From positions 1-45,448 of the forward strand of contig VXRN01000048.1 in NCBI GenBank assembly GCA_009838465.1: DNA of 45,448 bases, written 5' to 3'. A program made the translations under genes and the position numbers. The notes beneath the pieces were generated by a model that saw only the letters and a program-made list of their open reading frames with translations, made no database searches and was not told the DNA's origin. This document shows, in pieces, positions 8,357 to 16,062 of the stretch (positions are counted from its first letter, which is position 1; the number at the start of each line of letters is the position of its first letter). The DNA comes from Dehalococcoidia bacterium (GTDB taxonomy: Bacteria; Chloroflexota; Dehalococcoidia; Lucifugimonadales; UBA1123).

Positions 8357-8813
8357 TGGCGACGTTCCTGACCAGTTGGACTGCAGATTGGGGATCGAGA
8401 CGACCGTGCCAGCGTCCATCTATCTCTATCGCCGGAGCCATACCGCAGAGGAAGCCGCAGGGAGTTTCTTCGAGGGTGAAGCGGCTGTTGGCGGAGCTAG
8501 GGTCTAGTTCGGCTTCGAGGTTGGAGAGTATGCCGGCGGCTCCCTGGGTGAGGCATGAGAGTGCGGTGCAGACGCGGACGACGGTCGCGCGGGGCTGCTG
8601 GATTCGCAATTCAGTATAGGAGGTGGCCGCGCCATAGACTTCGGAGGCGGGGATGCCCAGGTGCCATCCGACGACTTCCATTGCCCAGTCGGGAAGGTAG
8701 CCGAACTCGTGCTGGAGGAAGTGGAGCGCGGGCAGAAGTTGGCCGTGGTTCCGAGGGAATTTCACCCTGAGTTCGCGGCGCAGGGAGTTCTGGTCGGTTA
8801 TCAAGCGGCTCAC
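8349..8813 (-). CDS. nuoE: NuoE-like [2Fe-2S] subunit
   Basis: This 154-residue thioredoxin-like ferredoxin is of the NuoE/HoxE family. An N-terminal helical domain (about 10-75, with LPALHFLQHEFGYLP) precedes the [2Fe-2S] domain. All four ligands are present as VCTALSC (C-x4-C) and PCGFLCGMAP (C-x3-C). It would form the small diaphorase subunit with the downstream NuoF-like protein, whose start it overlaps. The GTG at 8813 lacks a spaced ribosome-binding site. An in-frame TTG at 8804, nine bases later, has AGAGGTGAG at a good distance and may be the true start. Upstream lies a repeat-like gap, so this is the first gene of the cluster. Confidence 0.85.
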   Translation of the reverse strand: MSRLITDQNSLRRELRVKFPRNHGQLLPALHFLQHEFGYLPDWAMEVVGWHLGIPASEVYGAATSYTELRIQQPRATVVRVCTALSCLTQGAAGILSNLEAELDPSSANSRFTLEETPCGFLCGMAPAIEIDGRWHGRLDPQSAVQLVRNVANG

Positions 8814-8870
8814 CTCTGACGATTCTGATTCAGACGGCGTGATTTTAGCAGAATTATGGCAGAGTGTAAT

Positions 8871-8921
8871 TGCCTGGATCAGGATTTTCGCGATTCCACG
8901 ATTGGACAGGATTTTACCCCT
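8871..8921. repeat. Degenerate ATCAGGATTT-type repeat
   Basis: The gap between nuoE and the aldehyde oxidoreductase contains ATCAGGATTTTCGCGATTCC and later GGACAGGATTTT. These are units of the common intergenic repeat ATCAGGATTTACAGGAT. Related copies lie at 14711-14745, within the gene at 28479-29624, and at 45079-45110. Confidence 0.45.
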
Positions 8922-8949
8922 TGCCGATGTTTGAACAACTTGGGTTGGA

Positions 8950-10803
8950 TCAGGCGGTTGTGGAATTATATACCAGCTTGTCCAAGTTCAGTTCGCCCAA
9001 CTTCTCGTCTGGTATTGAACCGTCAGCGTTCCAGCCGCGGGCTTGGTAGTAGGCTGCGATCATCATGTCCAAGTCTTGATCGCTCAGGCCGACGCCTGCG
9101 GCTACCCCGTCGGGAAGAGGTTCGCTCAGCAGGCGCGGGGGAAGGGTGTCGTTGGCTCGCGTCCATCCCTCACGGATGTTGAAGAGTTTCTTGAGGTTGT
9201 TGATGCGTTCGCCAGCCCTCTTGAGTTCGTCGGGAGTGACGTCCCAGCCGGTGATGAGATTGAGAGAAGCGGCGGACTCGTCCCAGAAGTCGTCGAATGC
9301 CTTGCGGAGGAACTTGCACCAGATTAGGGAGTCGAGGACGGCGGAGAAGTCTTCTCCGTCGGTGGTGATGCGGCCTCGGAGGGCGTCGGCCTCAAGCCTG
9401 TTGACTCGGTTGGAGAAGTCGGCTTCGTAGGCTGAGGAGCGGTTGTGGCACGCGCCGCGTGTGCTGACCGCGAGGGCCAGAGCCATCGTCTTGAGGCTGC
9501 GGGGTTCGTAGCCGGGCATCTCCAGTCCCTTGACATGCATGGCCCAGTCGTGGGAGTTCTGGCCGATAACATCGGACGCGATTCTTGAACCTTCGGCAAG
9601 TAATTTACCTAATTTACCGCTTTTGTTTGATATAGATTCGAGACAAGTAAGAATAATTTCAGCGTTTCCAAAACTGAGATCCAGGCCGCCGGTATCGTCC
9701 AGTGTCAGCAGGCCGCGCTCGAAACACTCCATCGCCCAGGCAATCGTTCCTCCCGCGCTGATGGTGTCCATGCCTACTTCGTCGCAGTAGTGGGATGCGC
9801 GGATGACCGTCTCGCGGTCGGAGACGCCGACCAGCGGACCGAGCGCGAATGCGCTCTCGTACTCCATGCGGCCTGTGGACTTCTTATCACCGCTGCCAAC
9901 GGTGAGGATCTTTTCGCAGCCTATGGTGCAGTTGGCGCAGTGGGCGTTCTTGACAAAGTGGCCTTCGTAGAGCGCTTCACCACTCACCTCCTCGGCGAAC
10001 TCGAATGTGGACTGCCGGAAGTTGCGGGTAGGGAGCGCGCCAAGCCTGTCGAAGACTGCCACGTTGGCCATGGTGCCGGTGGTGCGGTACTTCTCGGTGG
10101 CGGGGCCGAGGCTCTTGGCGGACAGGCCACGTCCGATGGTATCAAGGCCGTCCCTGTCGAAAACGGGAGCGGGGCTGCGTCCCCGGACGGCTATGGCCTT
10201 GAGGTTCTTGGAACCCATGACCGCGCCGGTTCCGGTGCGTCCGGCCTGCCTTCCACCGTCATTGGCGATGCTGGCGAAGCGGACGCCGTTTTCTCCAGCG
10301 GGGCCGATGCAGGCTACTCTGAACCGCCTTCCGAGATCATTTCTGACGGCTTGCTCGGTGTCGAAGGTGTTCAGCCCGACGAGATATTCAGCGTCCAGGA
10401 ACTTCACTTCGTCGTCCTCGACGGACAGGAGCGTCATTCGGTCGGCGCGGCCCTTAATCACAAGGGCGTCGCACCTGGTTCGCTTGAGCTCGACGGCCAG
10501 AAAGCTTGAGCTGAGAGAGTCGCCTATCATTCCGGTCAGCGGCGACTTCGCGGCGACGGCGAACTTACTGGATGTGGTAAGCCTGCTGCCCACCAAGGGG
10601 CTGCACGCGAATATAAGCGGGTTTTCGGGGCCGAGCGGGTCGGCTCCGGGCGGGCAATGCTGATAGAGCAGGTAGGCCGCGAGTCCAGTCCCGCCGATGA
10701 AGTCTCGCAGGACAGACTCGGGGAGCGGTTCGCGGTGGACTGCGCGCGTAGTCAGGTCAACGACCAAGACGACTCCGTGGTAGCCGTAGGTGTCAATTTT
10801 CAA
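8950..10803 (-). CDS. aor: Aldehyde:ferredoxin oxidoreductase (W/Mo-bispterin)
   Basis: This 617-residue enzyme is of the AOR family, which oxidises aldehydes to carboxylic acids, or the reverse, at a tungsten or molybdenum bis-pyranopterin with ferredoxin. The [4Fe-4S] ligands are C289, C292 and C296 (CANCTIGC) and probably C496 (IWCKF). Spacing matches the archaeal prototype (288, 291, 295, 494). The N-terminal pterin domain has GGTGLAAYLL and DGGRQAGRTGTGAVMGSKN-like motifs. It is the last gene of an operon moeA-PBP, mobA, moaD, aor, which suggests dedicated cofactor supply. The start is uncertain: a TTG at 10803 fits the family N-terminus but has no Shine-Dalgarno. The physiological aldehyde is unknown. 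Confidence 0.9.
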   Translation of the reverse strand: MKIDTYGYHGVVLVVDLTTRAVHREPLPESVLRDFIGGTGLAAYLLYQHCPPGADPLGPENPLIFACSPLVGSRLTTSSKFAVAAKSPLTGMIGDSLSSSFLAVELKRTRCDALVIKGRADRMTLLSVEDDEVKFLDAEYLVGLNTFDTEQAVRNDLGRRFRVACIGPAGENGVRFASIANDGGRQAGRTGTGAVMGSKNLKAIAVRGRSPAPVFDRDGLDTIGRGLSAKSLGPATEKYRTTGTMANVAVFDRLGALPTRNFRQSTFEFAEEVSGEALYEGHFVKNAHCANCTIGCEKILTVGSGDKKSTGRMEYESAFALGPLVGVSDRETVIRASHYCDEVGMDTISAGGTIAWAMECFERGLLTLDDTGGLDLSFGNAEIILTCLESISNKSGKLGKLLAEGSRIASDVIGQNSHDWAMHVKGLEMPGYEPRSLKTMALALAVSTRGACHNRSSAYEADFSNRVNRLEADALRGRITTDGEDFSAVLDSLIWCKFLRKAFDDFWDESAASLNLITGWDVTPDELKRAGERINNLKKLFNIREGWTRANDTLPPRLLSEPLPDGVAAGVGLSDQDLDMMIAAYYQARGWNADGSIPDEKLGELNLDKLVYNSTTA

Positions 10804-10827
10804 TTGTGAAGTTTCGGTCTTCAGTTT

Positions 10828-11130
10828 CTATCCCCCGGCTTGGCTGGAGAAGATGTAAATGGCGTCTCCCGGAGAGATGGATACGGGATCGTCGCCAATG
10901 AAGGCGAGTCCGTTGAGATTGGCGGTGTAACTGGGAAGCAGGCGCGGGCAGTCGGATTCAAGCGCGACGGACAGTAGGGACGGGAGCGCATCGGCAAGCG
11001 CGGCGGCCAGGTCGGATGCGCCGGATTGGGGTGGAAGGGCGAGTTTGACATCGCGGACTCCGGCCACGGCTCGCGCGTGTCCGAACAGTTCTACGTTGAC
11101 TGTGACTTTCTTTTGCGTTTGGCTATTCAT
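10828..11130 (-). CDS. moaD: MoaD/ThiS-family sulfur carrier
   Basis: This 100-residue beta-grasp protein ends in the diagnostic double glycine (SSQAGG), the site of thiocarboxylation when MoaD donates sulfur for molybdopterin synthesis. The N-terminal strand (VTVNVELFG) and the segment near 75-90 (GDDPVSISPGDAIYIF) match MoaD-type proteins. The ATG at 11130 overlaps the mobA stop by four bases (ATGA), so translation is coupled. A longer upstream ORF extension overlaps mobA and is rejected. No MoaE is encoded nearby. The position next to aldehyde oxidoreductase suggests a carrier serving the tungsto/molybdopterin of that enzyme. Confidence 0.85.
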   Translation of the reverse strand: MNSQTQKKVTVNVELFGHARAVAGVRDVKLALPPQSGASDLAAALADALPSLLSVALESDCPRLLPSYTANLNGLAFIGDDPVSISPGDAIYIFSSQAGG

Positions 11131-11762
11131 TCTTCGGTACTGGTCAGAGCTATCCGATTGGCCTTTTCCAAGTCCTTCTGGGTGTTGATATTGAAGAAGC
11201 TGAGAAGGTCGGGGTCTATTTCGCGCACTTTGTCTTCGGTGAAGTAACATACTCTCACGTCGTCGAAGAAGCCGGAAATCTTCAATCGGTCGGCAGCCAG
11301 TTTCTCGCGGATTGGTTCCAGGCAGGCGCGGGAGTAGGCGGCGTGGATTGGTTCCGGCCTGCCGTCCACCACGGGAACAACAGCATCATTCGTTTCCCGG
11401 TTAGAGAGGAGAGCTCGATAGAGCCGAGGGCTTGGGAAGGGCATATCGCATGCGCAGAAGACGGCCCACTCGGTAGGCGCCGCATTGAGGCCAGTGTAGA
11501 TTCCACCGAGTGAACCCTTGCCGGGATATTCGTCTATAACAGGGATAACGTCGGGAGAGAGATCAAGCTCGGCGACGCGCTCGACATCGTTGGCGACGAC
11601 GATTATGTTAGAGGCAACCCTGGCCAATTTGCCGATCACACGGTGGATAAGGGGTTCGCCCTGAAATGGCTCCAGCGCCTTGTTGCGCCCCAGGCGCCGA
11701 CTCATGCCGCCCGCAAGTATGACGGCGGTGACATCCGAAACTGTATTTGTGGATTCGCTCAT
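11127..11762 (-). CDS. mobA: Molybdenum cofactor guanylyltransferase
   Basis: This 211-residue nucleotidyltransferase converts Mo-molybdopterin to the guanine dinucleotide form used by formate dehydrogenase-type enzymes. The N-terminal GTP-binding loop is LAGGMSRRLGRNKAL (about 17-31). The metal-binding aspartate motif is ACDMPF (about 103-108), preceded by the typical GSLGGIYTGL. The length fits MobA. It sits between moeA-PBP (19-base gap) and moaD (4-base overlap) in the molybdopterin operon. A MobA/MocA split by substrate (GTP or CTP) cannot be settled by eye, but the neighbouring bis-pterin enzymes favour GTP. Confidence 0.88.
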   Translation of the reverse strand: MSESTNTVSDVTAVILAGGMSRRLGRNKALEPFQGEPLIHRVIGKLARVASNIIVVANDVERVAELDLSPDVIPVIDEYPGKGSLGGIYTGLNAAPTEWAVFCACDMPFPSPRLYRALLSNRETNDAVVPVVDGRPEPIHAAYSRACLEPIREKLAADRLKISGFFDDVRVCYFTEDKVREIDPDLLSFFNINTQKDLEKANRIALTSTEE

Positions 11763-11781
11763 AGGTTCAGATTAACAGAAC

Positions 11782-13728
11782 TCAGCGTTGTCCGCTACCC
11801 AGAACGCCTTTGAGAGTTCCCATTTCGCTCACGTTGTAACCGCCCAGGGCATTTACTTCTGCCTGGAATTCGGGTGATCGGATTAAATCCAGCATAGGGG
11901 CCAGCAGGTCGCTTTCATAGAGTTCGGCAGGAATCAGGAGATCATACTGTTCCTCGAATAGAGGAATGAATTCCAAACCCATAGAACGGGCAGCGGGCAG
12001 GATGCCGAGTCCGACATCGGCCCGTCCACCCTGGACAGCGGCGGCAACGGCCAGGTGGGTGTACTCCTCGCGTTCGTAGCCTGAAATGGATTCCGGCGGA
12101 ATGTCGAGTTCGCGTAGCTTGAAGTCGAGCAATACGCGGGTACCGGCGCCGCGCTGCCGGTTGACGAACCTGACTCCGGGCCCGGCCAGGTCCGGCAATG
12201 AGGATATGCCCCGTGGATTGCCGAGCGCAGTCATCAGGCCCTGGGTCCGGGCGGCGAGGTGGACAAGCGCCACCTGCCTGTTGGGTATGTAGCGCTCGAC
12301 GTAAGAGACGTTGTACTCGCCGGTCTCTTCGTCCATTAGATGTGAACCGGCAATGTGCGTCTCACCTCTGCGAACCGCGAGAAGCCCGCCCAGACTGCCG
12401 ACATTGGCTGATGCGAGGGTCGGGTTGCCGGGCCGCCCACTGAGTCGGCTGGCGAGAAGGTCGAGTACAAGGTCGTGGCTGCCGATGGCGACTATGGTGC
12501 GGCTTATGTCGGCCATCGGCCTGAGAAGTCGCACCCGAACGCCACTGCCGGCCTCTATGCCCTCGGAGTTGCGTGGAATCAGGGCTATGCCGTCGGCGCG
12601 GACCAGGGAGCTAATTACCCCCGCGCCGCGCTGGAGCGGGGTGGCGACAAGGGTATCGCCTACCTGCCCGAGGCGGACGCGGAGAAATTCGTCCTCGCCC
12701 ATTGGGGAGTGGACTCGGCGGGTCATGGTGGCCTCGGTGGTGGGATCGGGGTCCGCTGGGAGTCCCAGCATGGATTCGATGATGGGCTGCACGAATAGTT
12801 CACAGGCTATGACGGCGGACACGGGATAGCCAGGTATGCCGATGACTGGCTTGTCCTGAACGACACCCAGAACTATGGGATGGCCGGGGCGGATGGCGAC
12901 GCCGTGAATTACCAGGTCACCTAGCTGCTCGACGCAGCCCGCTGTGTAGTCCTCGCTTCCGGCAGAGGAGCCGGCATTGACAAGAACGATGTCGAATCGG
13001 CCAACGGTTTCGGCTATCGCGTTCCTGAGCATTTCGGGGTCATCTGGGACGGGAGGCAAACGGGTCGGGTCTGCGCCCCACTCTTCGAGCATGGAGGCGA
13101 GGACTATCGAGTTGAATTCAACTATGTCGCCGGGCTTGGGATCGTCCGCGATGTCAACGAGTTCGGTCCCGGTTGGGATGATGGCGACGGTGGGCCTTGG
13201 TCGGACGGCGATTTGGGTGACTCCGGCGGCAGCGCAGGCTCCGAGGTCGGCGGGACGCAGACGGTGGTTCTGGGGCAGGAGAAGCTCGGATTCTACGATG
13301 TCCTCGCCGAGCGGCCTGACGTGGTTGTAGGGCGGGACAGGGGAGCGGATTTCGATAGTGGATTCGTCCAGGCTACGGACGACCTCGACCATTATCACGG
13401 CGTCGAATTCGTCCGGGATGGGTTCGCCGGTGTCCACCCAGGCGGCTTGATCGGGTAGGGTGAGGGTGAGGGGAGAGGTCTCGGACGCGCCCACTGTGTC
13501 GGCGGACCGGACGGCGACGCCGTCCATGGCGGAGGCGTCGTAATGAGGGACTGAGCGGGCGGCCCAGACGGGTTCTGCGGTGATTCTGCCAAGGGCATCC
13601 TGTATGGGGATGCGCTCTGGGTCGGACGGGGCGAGGGCGTCCGCTTGGCTCAGGATGGCGTTGTAGCGGGCGGTAGCCTCAGCTAGAGGGATGTCTTGGA
13701 GGTAGTAGCGGCGGGGACGGGGAGGCAT
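11782..13728 (-). CDS. moeA: MoeA fused to a periplasmic-binding-protein-like domain
   Basis: This 648-residue fusion combines MoeA and a solute-binding-like domain. Residues about 10-405 are MoeA, the molybdopterin molybdenum-transferase (motifs DASAMDGVAV, PTGTELV, NAGSSAGSEDYT, GIPGYPVSA). Residues about 410-640 are a PBP-like domain of the COG1910 type (AIGSHDLVLDLLA, FVNRQRGAGTRVLLD, GLGILPAA). In MoeA fusions this domain may sense molybdate or tungstate. There is no signal peptide, so the domain acts in the cytoplasm. It is the first gene of the operon moeA-PBP, mobA, moaD, aor. A separate, fusion-free MoeA is encoded at 14746-15978, so the two copies may differ in metal preference (inference). 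Confidence 0.88.
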   Translation of the reverse strand: MPPRPRRYYLQDIPLAEATARYNAILSQADALAPSDPERIPIQDALGRITAEPVWAARSVPHYDASAMDGVAVRSADTVGASETSPLTLTLPDQAAWVDTGEPIPDEFDAVIMVEVVRSLDESTIEIRSPVPPYNHVRPLGEDIVESELLLPQNHRLRPADLGACAAAGVTQIAVRPRPTVAIIPTGTELVDIADDPKPGDIVEFNSIVLASMLEEWGADPTRLPPVPDDPEMLRNAIAETVGRFDIVLVNAGSSAGSEDYTAGCVEQLGDLVIHGVAIRPGHPIVLGVVQDKPVIGIPGYPVSAVIACELFVQPIIESMLGLPADPDPTTEATMTRRVHSPMGEDEFLRVRLGQVGDTLVATPLQRGAGVISSLVRADGIALIPRNSEGIEAGSGVRVRLLRPMADISRTIVAIGSHDLVLDLLASRLSGRPGNPTLASANVGSLGGLLAVRRGETHIAGSHLMDEETGEYNVSYVERYIPNRQVALVHLAARTQGLMTALGNPRGISSLPDLAGPGVRFVNRQRGAGTRVLLDFKLRELDIPPESISGYEREEYTHLAVAAAVQGGRADVGLGILPAARSMGLEFIPLFEEQYDLLIPAELYESDLLAPMLDLIRSPEFQAEVNALGGYNVSEMGTLKGVLGSGQR

Positions 13729-13799
13729 AGTAATAGCCTTGAGTACTGCCGGTGAGATAGCGCGAATCGATAGTATCTTGGAGATTGCTGATCACTAGT

Positions 13800-14690
13800 T
13801 TACCTACGCCCGGGTCTCGCAGGTCTAAATATCAATCCCATCTTCTTGCTTAGGTAATCCACTTGTCCCTTTCTAAGTTTTGACTCTTCCACAACTTCTA
13901 CCTTAGTCATATCAGGAGAGTATACGTCCATTAGTTGGCGGGCGTTGCGGCGTCCTACCTCAGTCGCAAACTCATCAGGAGCTATCTTTCGTGTGGAGAT
14001 TTTTCGTAAAGACGCACTTAATTCCCCGCTAGATTCATTATCTTGAACACCGATCTGGATTATGAAATCTTCTTCGTCGGGCAGAGGTATTACTTTACTG
14101 GTCTGTAAATACAGCGTATCAGAATTCTCATCTTGGTAAGGCGTCAATTAAACGCAGGTTATCATGTCCTCAGTGCGGGATTGGTCATTTAGCCAAAGCA
14201 CAGCTGAGGTGACTTCAGGAGCGAACCTATGGCTCGCAAGTATAATCCGCTGGTCGTTGTTCAGTAATTCAATATCCTCCACCTCAATATGCTGCTTTAA
14301 TTTCCGTTCAGATTCTACTTCTGAAATATCTTTATAAGCAGCGAGCATACGTATGACGTCTTCGGGATTCGCACGCTGAAGATAACTTGCGTACTTGATT
14401 GCCTGCCAGTGTACATCTGCTCCGCTGTCATCGCGCTTCAACTCAATGATAACCAGTTTTCCGCTGGTATCCACTGCTAGAAGGTCCAGCCTTTCATTAG
14501 TTCTGTCGAAGTCGCTGAACTCTTTGGCTATTATCAGCAGATCCTCACCCAGAATACTCGGATTGGCGACAACCCATTCCTGTATGTCACGTGGCTCTTG
14601 CAAACCAAGATTAGCGAAATCTACTTCCTCTATCTTCTGGGACTCGCGGTTTTCGGGGTTGATTCTGAATAGCTGGGGTTCGGCGCTCAT
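13800..14690 (-). pseudogene. NucS/DUF91-like nuclease gene split by an in-frame TAA
   Basis: Two ORFs in the same frame (14148-14690, 180 aa; 13800-14147, 115 aa) read as one 296-codon protein interrupted by TAA at 14148-14150. The first half has a PD-(D/E)xK nuclease pattern (ERLDLLAVD, then VIIELKRD; D69, E83, K85). The sequence on both sides of the stop (ITCV, stop, LTPYQDE) is what an uninterrupted member of this family would have, with one residue replaced. The base after the stop begins a TTG, so reinitiation could yield two chains. The stop is TAA, so selenocysteine or pyrrolysine decoding does not apply. Likely a recent nonsense mutation, a sequencing error or a split gene. It lies between two moeA genes. 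Confidence 0.7.
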
Positions 14691-14745
14691 GGTGGTAAAC
14701 CTTTTGTCTGAATCAGGATTTGCGGGACATTTAGATTTTCAGGAT

Positions 14746-15978
14746 TCAGTATAGACGCACCGATACTTCTTCGCCCGCGTATAGACCGCCGGAGTCCGCC
14801 GGTACTTGGATAAGTCCATCCGAGTTGACCAAGGTGTAGATAAGGTTGGATTTGCCGAAGACTGGAGTAGAGTGGAGTGTCCCGCCGGAGTCGGAGAGAG
14901 TTACGGGTACGTAGTCTTCTCTGCCGGACTCGGAGGGGATATCGGCTGTGAGGATGGCGTTCAATGTGTTGGCTGTGGGCGGATTATCTGTGCCTGAGAG
15001 TAGGTGGATGGTGGGCACAACCAGCAGGTCGAAGACGACGAGCGCCGATACCGGATTGCCCGGAAGCCCGAATAGGGGCTTGCCGTCGGCTACGGCGACG
15101 ATGGTCGGCTTGCCGGGCTTGATGGAGATGCCGTGAAGCAGCACTCCGGGTTCACCAAGTTGGTTGAAGACGTCGGCTGTCATGTCGCGGGTACTAAGGG
15201 AGCTCCCGGCTGAGAATATGAGGGCGTCGGCTGTGCGAATGCCGTCGCGGGCGGCCTGGAGTTGGGGTTCGTACTCGTCCGGTGCAAGTCCGATGATCAC
15301 AGGCTCGGCTCCGCATTGGGCGACACGGGCGGCGATGGTGTAGGTGTTAATGTCACGTATGTTGCCAGGCGGCGGCCTATCTTCGGGCGGAACGAGTTCG
15401 TCGCCGGTGGATACAATGGCGACCCTGGGTTTTCTCAGGACAGGAATCTCGGTGATGCCGAGCGCGAGCAGTCCGCCGATGTCCTGGGGGCGTACTGTGT
15501 GACCGGGATCGAATAGCGCGTCACCGGCCCTGACGTCCTCTCCCGCGTGTACGACATTCTCGCCCGGCGCGACTGGTCGAAGAACTTCGATGGAAGTTTC
15601 GTCCGCGGGCTGAGTACGCTCGATCATTACTATCGCGTCAGCATTTCCGGCGAGCATACCGCCGGTGTAGGCGACAGCGGCTTCCGCCACGCTCAGTTCG
15701 ACATCGGAACTGGAACCGGTGGGAATGTCGGCAACGACCTCCAGCAGGGCAGGCAGACTCTCGGAGGCGCCGAACGTGTCGCGGGCGCGAACTGAGAAGC
15801 CGTCCATAGATGACTTGGGGAATGAGGGCAAGTCCTCAGGTGAGCGGATTTCGTCTGCTATCACGCGACCCAGAGAGGACGTGGTGGGCATGAGCTCGCA
15901 CTCGGTTATGGCGGAGATATGCGGACGCAGGTCGTCGAACGCCTGGGAAGGGGAACGAACGTTGAAGAATTCGGGCAA
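14746..15978 (-). CDS. moeA: Molybdopterin molybdenumtransferase (stand-alone)
   Basis: This 410-residue MoeA catalyses metal insertion into adenylated molybdopterin. Domain landmarks are the N-terminal SSMDGFSV segment (about 56-63), the TGD motif VSTGDELV near 190, the SAGSS substrate loop near 255, GLPGNPVSALV near 305, and the C-terminal beta-barrel domain IV ending VSVRLY. It has no extra domain, unlike the MoeA fusion 2 kb downstream, with which identity is modest. It lies 84 bases after fhs on the same strand and may share its transcript. The ATG at 15978 starts a normal family N-terminus. Confidence 0.9.
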   Translation of the reverse strand: MPEFFNVRSPSQAFDDLRPHISAITECELMPTTSSLGRVIADEIRSPEDLPSFPKSSMDGFSVRARDTFGASESLPALLEVVADIPTGSSSDVELSVAEAAVAYTGGMLAGNADAIVMIERTQPADETSIEVLRPVAPGENVVHAGEDVRAGDALFDPGHTVRPQDIGGLLALGITEIPVLRKPRVAIVSTGDELVPPEDRPPPGNIRDINTYTIAARVAQCGAEPVIIGLAPDEYEPQLQAARDGIRTADALIFSAGSSLSTRDMTADVFNQLGEPGVLLHGISIKPGKPTIVAVADGKPLFGLPGNPVSALVVFDLLVVPTIHLLSGTDNPPTANTLNAILTADIPSESGREDYVPVTLSDSGGTLHSTPVFGKSNLIYTLVNSDGLIQVPADSGGLYAGEEVSVRLY

Positions 15979-16062
15979 AGCTTAATCCTCCCGCATTATT
16001 GGCAGAACATTCTCACTTCACTATCTCTCTGCCAAGAGAGGGAAGTCCCTTAGCAAATTCCC

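Noticed and set aside
14148..14150. Recoding at the in-frame stop of the nuclease-like gene
   Set aside because: The codon is TAA, which is not used for selenocysteine or pyrrolysine, and no active-site residue is expected there.
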